Source: JABDQA01 sp963824415 (lineage in GTDB: Bacteria > Desulfobacterota > Desulfobulbia > Desulfobulbales > Desulfocapsaceae). Taken from it: a DNA stretch of 64,000 bases. Made by a program: the position numbers and the translations under genes. The notes below the pieces were generated by a model. It searched no databases. It had not been told where the DNA came from and worked only from the letters and a program-made list of their open reading frames with translations. The stretch is from contig CAWGPM010000002.1 of the NCBI GenBank assembly GCA_963824415.1, forward strand, positions 124,001-188,000, given 5' to 3'. The number at the start of each line of letters is the position of its first letter. Position 1 is the first letter of the stretch. Positions 1-8,245 of this stretch are shown here, piece by piece.

Positions 1-975
1 GGAGATAATCTTGTTTTTCAATGGCGAGCCATCGGAGTTGTATAAAATATTGGCAATGACTTGAAAGGCCGCGTTTTCCTCCCTATCCGCCACCGTCCCG
101 ACATGGGTCCCAACCGCGAGATACGTACGCTCGGCGGTTTCGGCCGATTCCACCCCGTAGCGGTCATTGATCTGTGTCGGTGCGCTGATCAGGTTGCCGA
201 GCTCAACGGTGACGCACTCGGCAGAGGTGGGAAAGGCGAGCAGAAAATTGCGCTGCAGATAGTTCAGTTCATCTTCGAGCGGTGCATCGCCGTAGAGAAA
301 GAAAGTACAGTTACTGGGATGGTAGTGTTTCTGGTGAAAATCGCAGAATTGTTCATAGCTCAGGTCGGGAATGTTTTTCGGATCACCGCCCGATTCGTGG
401 GCATAGGTGGAGCCGGGCATCAGTCCACCGAAAATATGGTGAAATATCAGTCTTATCGGGTCGGAGAAGGCGCCTTTCATTTCATTGAACACCACCCCCT
501 GGAACTGGAGCGGGCTGTCCGGCGAGTCCTTGTGATAATGCCAGCCCTCCTGCTCGAAGGTTTCCGGAACCAGCAGGGGATTGAAGACCACGTCGCAATA
601 GACGTCCATCAAATTGAAATACTCCTTGAGGTTTCGGGTGGCAAACGGATAGTAGGTGACATCGGAGCCGGTCATCGCATTGAGGAAGGTCATCAGGCCG
701 CCTTTGTTCATCTCGCCGAAGACGTCCTTGACCGGATATTTTTTCGAACCCATCAGCACCGAATGCTCGAGTATATGGGCAACCCCGGTTGAATCGGTGG
801 GCGTGGTGTTGAAGGCGACCGCGAAGGTCTTGTTAGGGTCCTCGTTTTTTACCGCGATCAGCGGGCAGCCAAGCGTTTCGTGCTCGAAGAGGTAAACCTC
901 GGAGGCGATTTCGTCGATGGTCTCCAGACGTTTCAGGGTAAATCCGGCAGTCGTGCTTCCTGGGTGCAAATTCAT
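1..975 (-). CDS. M16C family zinc metallopeptidase (presequence protease-like), 3' end outside window
   Basis: The reading frame opens with ATG at 975 and runs without a stop to base 1, giving the first 325 residues of a protein whose family is normally near 1000 residues. It carries the inverted zinc motif HILEH (His67, Glu70, His71), and VVFNEMKGA supplies the likely third ligand Glu165 at the spacing expected for the M16C/PreP branch. Family members are large clam-shaped peptidases that degrade short unstructured peptides. There is no signal peptide, so a cytoplasmic role is likely. The tRNA deacylase gene lies just upstream on the same strand. The call rests on the motif and spacing; the C-terminal half cannot be judged. 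Confidence 0.88.
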   Translation of the reverse strand, partial: MNLHPGSTTAGFTLKRLETIDEIASEVYLFEHETLGCPLIAVKNEDPNKTFAVAFNTTPTDSTGVAHILEHSVLMGSKKYPVKDVFGEMNKGGLMTFLNAMTGSDVTYYPFATRNLKEYFNLMDVYCDVVFNPLLVPETFEQEGWHYHKDSPDSPLQFQGVVFNEMKGAFSDPIRLIFHHIFGGLMPGSTYAHESGGDPKNIPDLSYEQFCDFHQKHYHPSNCTFFLYGDAPLEDELNYLQRNFLLAFPTSAECVTVELGNLISAPTQINDRYGVESAETAERTYLAVGTHVGTVADREENAAFQVIANILYNSDGSPLKNKIIS

Positions 976-1013
976 AGAGTTTACGTGCCTCGTGTAAGTA
1001 GTATAAGTACTGG

Positions 1014-1478
1014 TTATTTTCTATTGAGCTGCGGGGATTGATCGGTGTCGACGAGCAGGGTCACCGGCCCGTCGTTGGTCAGCGCCACCTGCATCATCGC
1101 CTGGAACTGGCCTGAGGCGGTTCGTATCCCCTGTTTTTTCACCCAATCGATAAAACGTTCATACAGGGGTTCGGCCTCACCGGGCGCAGCCGCGTCGGAA
1201 TAACCGGGCCGTCTGCCTTTTCTGCAGTCCCCGTAAAGGGTGAACTGCGACACAATAAGCATCTCGCCGCCGATATCAGCCAGAGAAAGGTTCATTTTTC
1301 CAAACTCATCGGCAAAAATTCGTAAATGAACGATTTTCTCTGCCAGCCAGGCAGCCTCACTCTCGGTATCGCCCCGCTTGACGCCGAGTAGGACCACCAG
1401 GCCTTCTGAGATCGAGCCGAGCATTTCACCGTCTGAAAAGACCGAGGCCGTGCTGACCCGCTGAACAACTGCCCGCAT
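1014..1478 (-). CDS. dtd: D-aminoacyl-tRNA deacylase
   Basis: This 154-residue protein matches the DTD family over its whole usual length. It starts MRAVVQRV and has the active-site segment SQFTLYGD (Ser77-Gln78-Phe79-Thr80) and the Gly-cis-Pro motif GPVT (137-140), which reads the chirality of the substrate. DTD removes D-amino acids, and glycine from tRNA-Ala, as a translation quality-control enzyme in the cytoplasm. It lies about 40 bases upstream of the M16 peptidase on the same strand, so the two could be cotranscribed. No key residue is missing. Confidence 0.97.
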   Translation of the reverse strand: MRAVVQRVSTASVFSDGEMLGSISEGLVVLLGVKRGDTESEAAWLAEKIVHLRIFADEFGKMNLSLADIGGEMLIVSQFTLYGDCRKGRRPGYSDAAAPGEAEPLYERFIDWVKKQGIRTASGQFQAMMQVALTNDGPVTLLVDTDQSPQLNRK

Positions 1479-1713
1479 GAAATTTCCACCCGTTTGTTTT
1501 AATCGGTTAAGCGGCTGCAGGGCCGTACTGTGCCCAATACCTACCCGGAAAATGTCAATACTGTCAATCTAATCGAAGACGGCAACCGGCTGCTTGTTGT
1601 TTGGCTGGGACTTGGTTATAGATAGAAACGCAATACCCCACTGCTGATGAGGGGCCATAACAGTGTCAGTTTTTGTGGGAGTGCTGCTGGAGCCCGAACA
1701 AGGATGATCGCCA

Positions 1714-2097
1714 ATGCGTGTTAGCCATCTGGACCATTTTGTCCTGACCGTTGCAGATATCGAGGCCACCTGCAGGTTCTATGAAGCAGTGCTTGGCCTG
1801 GAGCGGGTGCAATTTGGCGAAAATCGCCCGGGATTGATGGTGGGCGCTTTGCGCATCAATCTGCATCAGGCGGGGCACGAACTCTGGCCGCATGCGGCAA
1901 AGCCCCTTCCAGGCTCGGCCGACCTCTGCATTATCTGCAACGCTGCAATGGATGAGCTGGTTGCGCACCTGGACCGGTGCAGGGTTGGGATCGAACTGGG
2001 CCCGGTGGCAAGAACCGGGGTGCAGGGGGCGATGATGTCAGTCTATATTCGCGACCCCGACAACAATCTGATCGAGCTCAGCGTTTACCCATCATGA
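1714..2097 (+). CDS. VOC family (glyoxalase/dioxygenase-like) protein
   Basis: The 127-residue product has the vicinal-oxygen-chelate pattern. It opens SHLDHFVLTVADIEATCRFY and closes with YIRDPDNNLIELSVYP, the latter holding a typical metal-ligand glutamate. One VOC domain makes up the whole protein, as in many small glyoxalase-like or extradiol-dioxygenase-like proteins; the substrate cannot be told. An AAGG-containing ribosome site precedes the ATG at 1714. It stands alone between divergent dtd and the convergent PP2C gene, so the context gives no hint of substrate. Confidence 0.85.
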   Translation: MRVSHLDHFVLTVADIEATCRFYEAVLGLERVQFGENRPGLMVGALRINLHQAGHELWPHAAKPLPGSADLCIICNAAMDELVAHLDRCRVGIELGPVARTGVQGAMMSVYIRDPDNNLIELSVYPS

Positions 2098-2150
2098 TCG
2101 CTCACCTGCCCGGCGCCGAAGCATGGTTAAGCGGCAGCGGTGCTCTCGTT

Positions 2151-2900
2151 CTAGGGCGCTGAAATTTCTATCAGGGCAACCGAGATATTGTCTTTTCCCC
2201 CGCGGTAGTTGGCCTGGTCGATCAACATGGTCGCCTTGATTTCGGGCGCCATCTCGCAGGAGAGAATTTCAGCGATCTGCTCATCCTCCACCATGCCGAA
2301 CAGTCCGTCGGTGCAGAGCAGAAAAATATCTCCCGGCTGTGCAGCGCTGCTGATCAGGTCCACCTCAAGTTTCTCGGAGCTCCCCACCACCCGGAGAATA
2401 AGATTCTTCAGGGCATGGTTTCTGGCCTGTTCGCGGGTGATAAGGCCGAGGTCTTCCTGTTCCTGCACGAATGAATGATCACTGGTCAACTGTTCGAGCT
2501 TGTTATTGCGCAACCGGTAGGTGCGGCTGTCTCCGACATGACCGATAACCACGTCGCGGTCATGGAAGACCAGCAGTTCTGCGGTACAGCCCATGCCCTC
2601 GTGGGATGGAACTTCTTCGACATGGGCAAGAATTCTGGTGTGGGCTGACTGGAAACACTCGAAGATCAGCTCATCGAGCGATTCGCGGCTCAGGTGGCGT
2701 TTCGGGGTCAAGGAGAATAATTCGACCACCGTCTCTTTAAACAGCGAGCTAGCCTTTTCCCCGGCGGCGGCGCCTCCCATGCCGTCCGCCACCAGAAAGT
2801 AACCATCTTCATTATTGACAAGACAGGTGTCCTCATTATAAGAACGTACTAGTCCCGTATCACTTTCACAGCAGGCGGCGATCTGAAAAGCAGGTTTCAT
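2151..2900 (-). CDS. PP2C-family serine/threonine protein phosphatase
   Basis: The 249-residue protein is a stand-alone PP2C (Stp/PrpC-type) domain. Visible motifs are RSYNEDT (19-25), DGMGG (39-43), GHVGDSR, TDGLFG and KDNISVA, which together hold the metal-binding aspartates. There are no membrane segments, so it should be cytoplasmic and dephosphorylate Ser/Thr targets. The gene is divergent from the Ser/Thr kinase at 3109, with about 210 bases between them, and an FHA protein gene lies beyond the kinase. This is the usual company of a bacterial Thr-phosphorylation pathway. The obvious partner substrate is the kinase, which is inferred from context. Confidence 0.95.
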   Translation of the reverse strand: MKPAFQIAACCESDTGLVRSYNEDTCLVNNEDGYFLVADGMGGAAAGEKASSLFKETVVELFSLTPKRHLSRESLDELIFECFQSAHTRILAHVEEVPSHEGMGCTAELLVFHDRDVVIGHVGDSRTYRLRNNKLEQLTSDHSFVQEQEDLGLITREQARNHALKNLILRVVGSSEKLEVDLISSAAQPGDIFLLCTDGLFGMVEDEQIAEILSCEMAPEIKATMLIDQANYRGGKDNISVALIEISAP

Positions 2901-3108
2901 TGCGTCGTTGGCTTGGTCCTGTTCAGCGCATCAGACGGCGGAAGAAGCCGGATGAAAGGCTCGACATGATTGAAGGGGTGGTCATTATCGTCGAGAAGAT
3001 AATAAAAATAGACTTCCCTATCAATCATTTTATATTGCGTTCTCAGCCGGATAACCGTCTCGCGGCACCCCCAGTTATTGGATCCGGATATTTTTGCCAG
3101 GGTAATGG

Positions 3109-5505
3109 ATGAGCAGCGTGTACCCGATAAAGTTTGGTGAGAAATACACCCTGCTCGACCTGATCGGGGTCGGCGGCGTCGCTGAGGTGTTTCGCGGCAA
3201 ACTGACCGGCGACAAAGGCTTTGAAAAGCTCATCGTTATCAAAAAACTGCTGGCCGAACATGTCGCAGACCAGGAAATGGTCGAGATCTTTATCGGCGAG
3301 GCCAAGCTGGCCGCTTTGCTGCAGCATGAAAACATTGCGGCAACCTATGATTTTGGCGACATCGACGGTGAATACTTTCTGGCCATGGAGTATCTGTTCG
3401 GCAAGAACCTCCACTCCTTCATGGCCAGGGCCAAGCAGCACCAGGACCATTTCAGGCTCGAGCATGCCCTGGCAGTGGCCTCGCGGATCTGCGAGGGCAT
3501 GGATTACGCCCACCATCTAAGAGACCTGCAAAACAAACCCCTCAATATCGTCCATCGGGACCTGACCCCGCACAACATCTTTATCACCTACGACGGCAAG
3601 GTCAAAATACTCGATTTCGGGGTGGCCAAAGCCGAACTCTTCGACAACAAGACCAGGGAAGGCGTGGTCAAGGGCAAGATCTCCTATATGTCGCCGGAGC
3701 GGCTCTCTGGAGAGCAAATCGATGCCCGCTCGGATATTTTCTCGATCGGTATCCTGCTCTATGAAATGATCAGCAAGCAGCGCATGTACCGCGGTGATAC
3801 GGCTGAGTTGATCAGAAAATGCATCAGCGTAGATTACCAGAACCTGGACGAAATTGTGCCGAATCTGCGGCCCGAGGTCTATGCAATCCTGGACAAGGCG
3901 CTGGCCATCGATGTCGAGCAGCGCTATCAGAGCTGCGCCCGGATGCATTCAGATATAGAGGATCTGCTGTTCCAGATGCAGGCCAGAGCCGACGCCCGGT
4001 TTTTAAAACAATCCATTCAGGCGCTGTTTGCAGAAGAATATGCGGCGGAACAGCTCAAGGCCTCGACGGCGCTGCAGGCTGAACTTGATGGACGAGTGCT
4101 CGGGCACCGTGAAAAAACCGATATCTCGATACCGCGGAAACCGGCAACGGAGATAAATAGCCTGCCGGAGGACAGGACCCAGGTGCTGCCTAAGGCAACT
4201 CGGTTCTGGATTACCGGTCGGGGATGGGCGGTCAGAAAATACAGGGAACTGGCTCTGCACCTGCAGCACTATCAATCGGCTCTGATGAAGAGCCAGCTGA
4301 ACAGGCGCATGGTGCTGATTGCGCTGGCCTGTTTTGTCGGCTTCATCGTGGTTTTGGCGTCTTTTATGAGCGATGAGGAGCCTGCAGTTGTCACCCAGCC
4401 GGAAACGGTTCTGCAGCAGTCAAACGATGAGCAGGAAGCGCTGGCCGGGCAGCCTGTTAAAGATGATACAGAGCAGGTGCAGGAAGCACCGGAACCGGAG
4501 GCCAGGCCGGCAGCAGAAGCGGTTGAGGTGAAATCATCTGCAGATCCGGCAGCAGCGCAGACCGGGCCTGCACTGGGCGAAGCGGAGCCGGCAACAGCGG
4601 CTGAGCGCAACGAAGACGCAGTCCAGGCGCCAGAGTATCAGAGCCCGCCTATAGCGGATACTGTCCTTCCCTCAGAAGCAACCAAGCTTCCGGTATTAAA
4701 AGAGCAGCACAAGAAGGTAAAATCTGATTCTGTCGATCAATCTCAACCAGCAGCACCGTTTGGTGAGCAACAAACGGCAGCGCAGCCGGTGGATATTGCC
4801 ACTCAGACCCTGCGCTTTGATGCGGCAGCTCCGAGTGCTGAAAATCAGCCCGACGCTGTCGCCGGGCTGCATAAAAAGGCGGCGGCGGCATTGCAGGGTG
4901 ACCACCTGCTGTGGCCGACACAGGACAGCGCCTACAGCTATTATCAGGAAATTTTACGCCTGAATCCCGAAGACCATGTCGCCAAAGACGGGCTGCGGCT
5001 GATTGGTGATCGCTATAGTGTGCTTGCCGAGGAGGCGTTGAGCGCCCAGCGGTTCAGCGAAGCCGACGGGTATGTGAACTCGGGCCTGTCGGTGGTGCCG
5101 GACTATCAGCGGTTATTAGCCACAAGAAAGCGCATCGAAGAGAACAGGGCGCGCCGTATCTCCGAACTTGCGGCCAAGGCAGACCAGTGTCAGGCCGAGG
5201 ACAAACTGACGACGCCAGAAGGTGATTCAGCGTACTTTTATTACAACGAAATCTTTCGCATCGATCCTGAAAGCCCGCTGGTTCTGGAGGGCTTCGCAGA
5301 CATTGCTGAGCGCTATGCCACACTGGGCGATGAGGCCTACCGGGATTTCAATTTTGAGATGGCGCAGATCTATGTGGAGCGAGGCCTGCGGATTATGCCG
5401 AACCACTATTATCTGCTGTCGCTGAAAAAGGATCTCGAACGAGGATCAACCGAGCGCTACATGCACAGTCTGAAGAAGAACTTCAATAAACTTTTTTCGG
5501 AATAA
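3109..5505 (+). CDS. Transmembrane Hanks-type Ser/Thr kinase with repeat-containing C-terminal region
   Basis: The 798-residue protein has an N-terminal PknB-like kinase domain (about 10-290) with a GVGGVAEV glycine loop, IKK lysine, HRDLTPHN catalytic loop (His149-Arg150-Asp151, Asn156) and DFG (169-171), so it should be active. One hydrophobic segment (about 400-420) is followed by an acidic, Ala/Pro/Glu-rich linker. Two copies of a roughly 80-residue repeat follow (about 600-690 and 695-790), each with a DSAY-YY-EI core and TPR-like helices. The C-terminal part should lie in the periplasm and may sense or bind a partner. The neighbours are a PP2C phosphatase (divergent) and an FHA protein (convergent, three bases apart). 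The kinase assignment is secure; the role of the repeats is unknown. Confidence 0.95.
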   Translation: MSSVYPIKFGEKYTLLDLIGVGGVAEVFRGKLTGDKGFEKLIVIKKLLAEHVADQEMVEIFIGEAKLAALLQHENIAATYDFGDIDGEYFLAMEYLFGKNLHSFMARAKQHQDHFRLEHALAVASRICEGMDYAHHLRDLQNKPLNIVHRDLTPHNIFITYDGKVKILDFGVAKAELFDNKTREGVVKGKISYMSPERLSGEQIDARSDIFSIGILLYEMISKQRMYRGDTAELIRKCISVDYQNLDEIVPNLRPEVYAILDKALAIDVEQRYQSCARMHSDIEDLLFQMQARADARFLKQSIQALFAEEYAAEQLKASTALQAELDGRVLGHREKTDISIPRKPATEINSLPEDRTQVLPKATRFWITGRGWAVRKYRELALHLQHYQSALMKSQLNRRMVLIALACFVGFIVVLASFMSDEEPAVVTQPETVLQQSNDEQEALAGQPVKDDTEQVQEAPEPEARPAAEAVEVKSSADPAAAQTGPALGEAEPATAAERNEDAVQAPEYQSPPIADTVLPSEATKLPVLKEQHKKVKSDSVDQSQPAAPFGEQQTAAQPVDIATQTLRFDAAAPSAENQPDAVAGLHKKAAAALQGDHLLWPTQDSAYSYYQEILRLNPEDHVAKDGLRLIGDRYSVLAEEALSAQRFSEADGYVNSGLSVVPDYQRLLATRKRIEENRARRISELAAKADQCQAEDKLTTPEGDSAYFYYNEIFRIDPESPLVLEGFADIAERYATLGDEAYRDFNFEMAQIYVERGLRIMPNHYYLLSLKKDLERGSTERYMHSLKKNFNKLFSE

Positions 5506-5508
5506 AAA

Positions 5509-6015
5509 TCAGCCGAACAATCTGCGCCAGAGCCTACTCAGCAGTCCGCCGCTCATATCTCTGCTCACGGCTGTTTCCACTGCAGCCGGGGTGGCTTTTC
5601 CGGGGGTCCCCCCGGGCTGGCCGCTTTTTGCCTTGTTGATCAGCTCTCGATACTCGGCGGTGTCGAGATAACGGGTCTTTTCATCGAGGTTTTCACCTGG
5701 TTCTTCAGATGATTGCTGGTCCAGGTCCGAGCGGTCGAAGAGCAGGGTATGCTTGCCGATCAGGATTACATCGTTGTTTTTCAAGCCGTGGGCGGAGACC
5801 AGTTTTTCGTTCACGAAAGTGCCGTTGGTACTGCCCAGGTCTTTGATGATGAAGCTGGCTGAGACCGATTCGATCCGGGCATGGCTGCCAGATACAGCCA
5901 GATTGTCGATCACGACATCGTTGGATTCATGGCGACCGATGGATAGGTTCTGGCCCACTTGCAGCGGATATTTTTCCAGAACAGAATCTTTGTATTTCAG
6001 TGTTATGACTGGCAT
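5509..6015 (-). CDS. FHA domain protein
   Basis: The 168-residue protein begins with a complete FHA fold. It has Gly27-Arg28, the SGSH segment (42-45) and GSTNGT with Asn64, the positions that bind phosphothreonine. The C-terminal half is polar, with a short basic tail (LLSRLWRRLFG) that could touch the membrane. FHA proteins read phosphothreonine marks, so it is the likely effector of the neighbouring kinase. The genes converge, with stop codons three bases apart. A 14-base perfect palindrome sits about 30 bases upstream of the start. Confidence 0.93.
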   Translation of the reverse strand: MPVITLKYKDSVLEKYPLQVGQNLSIGRHESNDVVIDNLAVSGSHARIESVSASFIIKDLGSTNGTFVNEKLVSAHGLKNNDVILIGKHTLLFDRSDLDQQSSEEPGENLDEKTRYLDTAEYRELINKAKSGQPGGTPGKATPAAVETAVSRDMSGGLLSRLWRRLFG

Positions 6016-6437
6016 CTTATCCCTTCTCGCCTATGACCTGACTGATTAAAGCGCGCTTTAGGCGCTGGTTGTGGTGCTGGTTCTGATGGGGTTGTCTATA
6101 AAAAGGGAGCCGACTGCTTGTACTTTCTGGATTAAAAACTACCATATTTGACTGACACAATACAACGAATTTAGTCTGTAAGCATGGCGTCCGGGGCTAG
6201 CGCCGGCGGCAGAATAAAAGCACCTCCGGCTGCTCTGACGATTGGTCCTGATCCATAAGCACCCCTGGCCGTCCGGACAGTCGAGTGGGCCGCTCAGGGC
6301 GAGGAAGATTTCGCAACCTCTTCTGATGGTGGCGGAGATTGACCCTTTTTACACAGTGATGTACGATTGTTCCGCGGCCTCGAGATGAGCTGACTGGAGG
6401 GCAGCGTTATTGAAAAATAATCAAATGAGTCAATGCT
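6016..6437. other. Gene-free stretch upstream of the FHA gene
   Basis: This 422-base stretch separates the FHA gene from the DUF2237 gene, which point away from each other, so it should hold both promoters. I see no convincing coding frame. The one clear structure is the perfect palindrome at 6047-6060. The middle part (about 6100-6180) is richer in A+T than its surroundings. Confidence 0.5.
6047..6060. promoter_or_regulatory. 14-base perfect palindrome upstream of the FHA gene
   Basis: TAAAGCGCGCTTTA reads the same on both strands and ends about 30 bases before the FHA start codon. Its position and symmetry suit an operator for a dimeric regulator, but no regulator is identified and no second copy was noticed. 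Confidence 0.35.
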
Positions 6438-6812
6438 ATGAGCCAACATAAAAATATACTGGGGTCGCCGCTACAGGTCTGCAGCCTCGATCCGCTGACC
6501 GGGTTCACCCGCGAGGGGTCCTGCAAGGTCACCGAGGAAGATATCGGGGTACACGGCGTCTGTGTGGTCGTCTCAGAAGAGTTCCTGGCTTTTTCTAAGC
6601 GGGTTGGCAATGATCTCAGCACCCCGATGCCGCTCTACGGCTTCGAGGGGCTCAAGCCTGGAGACCGCTGGTGCCTCTGTGCGCCGCGCTGGCGCGAGGC
6701 TCTGGAGAACGGTATGGCGCCGCCGGTGGATCTGATGGCAACCCACGAGTCTGCCCTCGAATATGCCACGCTGGCAGATTATTTACTCCACTCAATCGGC
6801 AGCATGACCTAA
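6438..6812 (+). CDS. DUF2237 family protein
   Basis: The 124-residue product matches the DUF2237 family along its length. It has SPLQVCSLDPLTGFTREGSC near the start, then a GNDLSTP segment, then GLKPGDRWCLCAPRWREAL and a closing ATHESALE. The family has conserved cysteines (Cys in DRWCLC) but no established biochemical function. It is a single cytoplasmic domain of normal length. It precedes the CDP-alcohol phosphatidyltransferase gene by about 90 bases on the same strand and could be cotranscribed. I am sure of the family but make no functional claim. Confidence 0.92.
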   Translation: MSQHKNILGSPLQVCSLDPLTGFTREGSCKVTEEDIGVHGVCVVVSEEFLAFSKRVGNDLSTPMPLYGFEGLKPGDRWCLCAPRWREALENGMAPPVDLMATHESALEYATLADYLLHSIGSMT

Positions 6813-6900
6813 GCCCACCAGAACCGATTTTGATAATATATCGCTGCGAGGCACCTAACGGAACGGGCCGTGAATCCGGATCACAGCTGGAATAAATCTT

Positions 6901-8193
6901 ATGCAGATATTATTAGTTATCGTTGCCTCGGTGCTGCTGTCGACCATCTTGTTTTTCTGGTTCACCCGGGCAATCAATCGGACCTCCGTTCAGGAGTATA
7001 TTTACAGCCACCTCTGGCTGCTGCATCCCAACGCTATCTGCTACTGGCGGGCAGCGATGGCATTGATCGGTTTCGTGCTTTACTTTTTTCTTGGTTATCA
7101 GGTTGTCGCAATACCGATTTTCACCTTTGCTGCGTTTCTGGACGGGGTCGACGGCATTATCGCCAGGAAATGCAATTTAGGATCGCACTGGGGCGAGTGG
7201 CTCGATCCGATGTGCGACAAACTGACCTATCTGCCGCCGCTGCTCGGCTTTGCCTATGCCGGGATTCTCTCCACCACCCTGGTCTGGGTGCTGGTGGGGG
7301 TGGAGCTTTTTGGACAATTTTTTGCCCGGCGTATCCTGGATATGCTCAAAACATCCGGGGCGGCCAACAATTTCGGTAAAATAAAAGCCATTATCTGCTT
7401 CGGCTTGGTTATTTTCTGCGCGCTGCTGGATGAAATTCCCGACATTTACGATATCGGCGATGAAGTGCTGGTAGCCGTCATTATTTTGGGTTCGGCCTCG
7501 ATCATATTCAAATTCGTGCCCAACCGTTATTATGCCGATATTTTATCGACACTTAACTTCTGCTGCGGCATCGCCAGCCTTATTCTGACCTATCATCACT
7601 ATATTGCCTGGGCCATATGCATCATCGTGATGGGACAGCTTTTTGATTTGTTCGACGGCAGGATGGCTGAAAAGCACGGAGGAACCAGATACGGCCCGTA
7701 TCTCGACGATATTGCCGACTTCGTCAGTTTCGGTCTGGCTCCGGCCTATGTCATCCTGGTCAAGTCGACTGGGCTGCTGGCCTGGCTGTTGGCGGGTGTC
7801 TTTATTTTCGGCGTGGCTTTTCGACTGGTGCGCTTCGTGGCGGTCGACAAGAAGCGCACCGATCTGCCGGACGGCATTTTCAACGGGCTGCCGAGTCCGG
7901 CTGGTGCTTTGATCGTGCTGGGCGGTGCCCTGGTTGCTCCACCCAAACTGCTCTGGGTTATCGCCTTGCTCTCGGTCGGCCTGATGGTCAGTCATATCCG
8001 CTTCGCCCATCTCGGCAGGGTGATTTTGAAACAGATTCCCCGGCCGCTGTTCTTTCTGATCAGCTCGTTCATGGTCGTCTCCATCGCCTTTGTATTTAAA
8101 ACCAAAAATGTCGAAATGTTCGGTTACCTGATCCTCTGCTCGATTGGCCTCTATCTGATCATCGGTAGAAAATGGGCAGTGCAGCTGAGCTGA
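6901..8193 (+). CDS. Tandem CDP-alcohol phosphatidyltransferase domain membrane protein
   Basis: The 430-residue integral membrane protein has two copies of the CDP-alcohol phosphatidyltransferase signature. The first begins at Asp81 (DGVDGIIAR) and fits the full D-x2-DG-x2-AR-x8-G-x3-D-x3-D pattern. The second begins at Asp249 (DLFDGRMAE) and continues GPYLDDIADFVSFG, resembling phosphatidylserine synthases, but Glu replaces the usual Arg and the spacer is one residue shorter. Family enzymes swap the CMP of a CDP-alcohol for another alcohol during phospholipid synthesis; each usually has one domain. The product is unknown. Both halves have several hydrophobic helices. It follows the DUF2237 gene and precedes a flavoprotein gene. 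Confidence 0.85.
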   Translation: MQILLVIVASVLLSTILFFWFTRAINRTSVQEYIYSHLWLLHPNAICYWRAAMALIGFVLYFFLGYQVVAIPIFTFAAFLDGVDGIIARKCNLGSHWGEWLDPMCDKLTYLPPLLGFAYAGILSTTLVWVLVGVELFGQFFARRILDMLKTSGAANNFGKIKAIICFGLVIFCALLDEIPDIYDIGDEVLVAVIILGSASIIFKFVPNRYYADILSTLNFCCGIASLILTYHHYIAWAICIIVMGQLFDLFDGRMAEKHGGTRYGPYLDDIADFVSFGLAPAYVILVKSTGLLAWLLAGVFIFGVAFRLVRFVAVDKKRTDLPDGIFNGLPSPAGALIVLGGALVAPPKLLWVIALLSVGLMVSHIRFAHLGRVILKQIPRPLFFLISSFMVVSIAFVFKTKNVEMFGYLILCSIGLYLIIGRKWAVQLS

Positions 8194-8245
8194 TGCACCC
8201 CTTGTCATCTGAGTTGAGCTGCCCCGGCCGGGCCAGGGTCTATCC

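Noticed and set aside
61..792. Long plus-strand open frame of 243 codons at the window start
   Set aside because: It is the antisense shadow of the M16C metalloprotease, whose HxxEH motif and family sequence run in the opposite direction.
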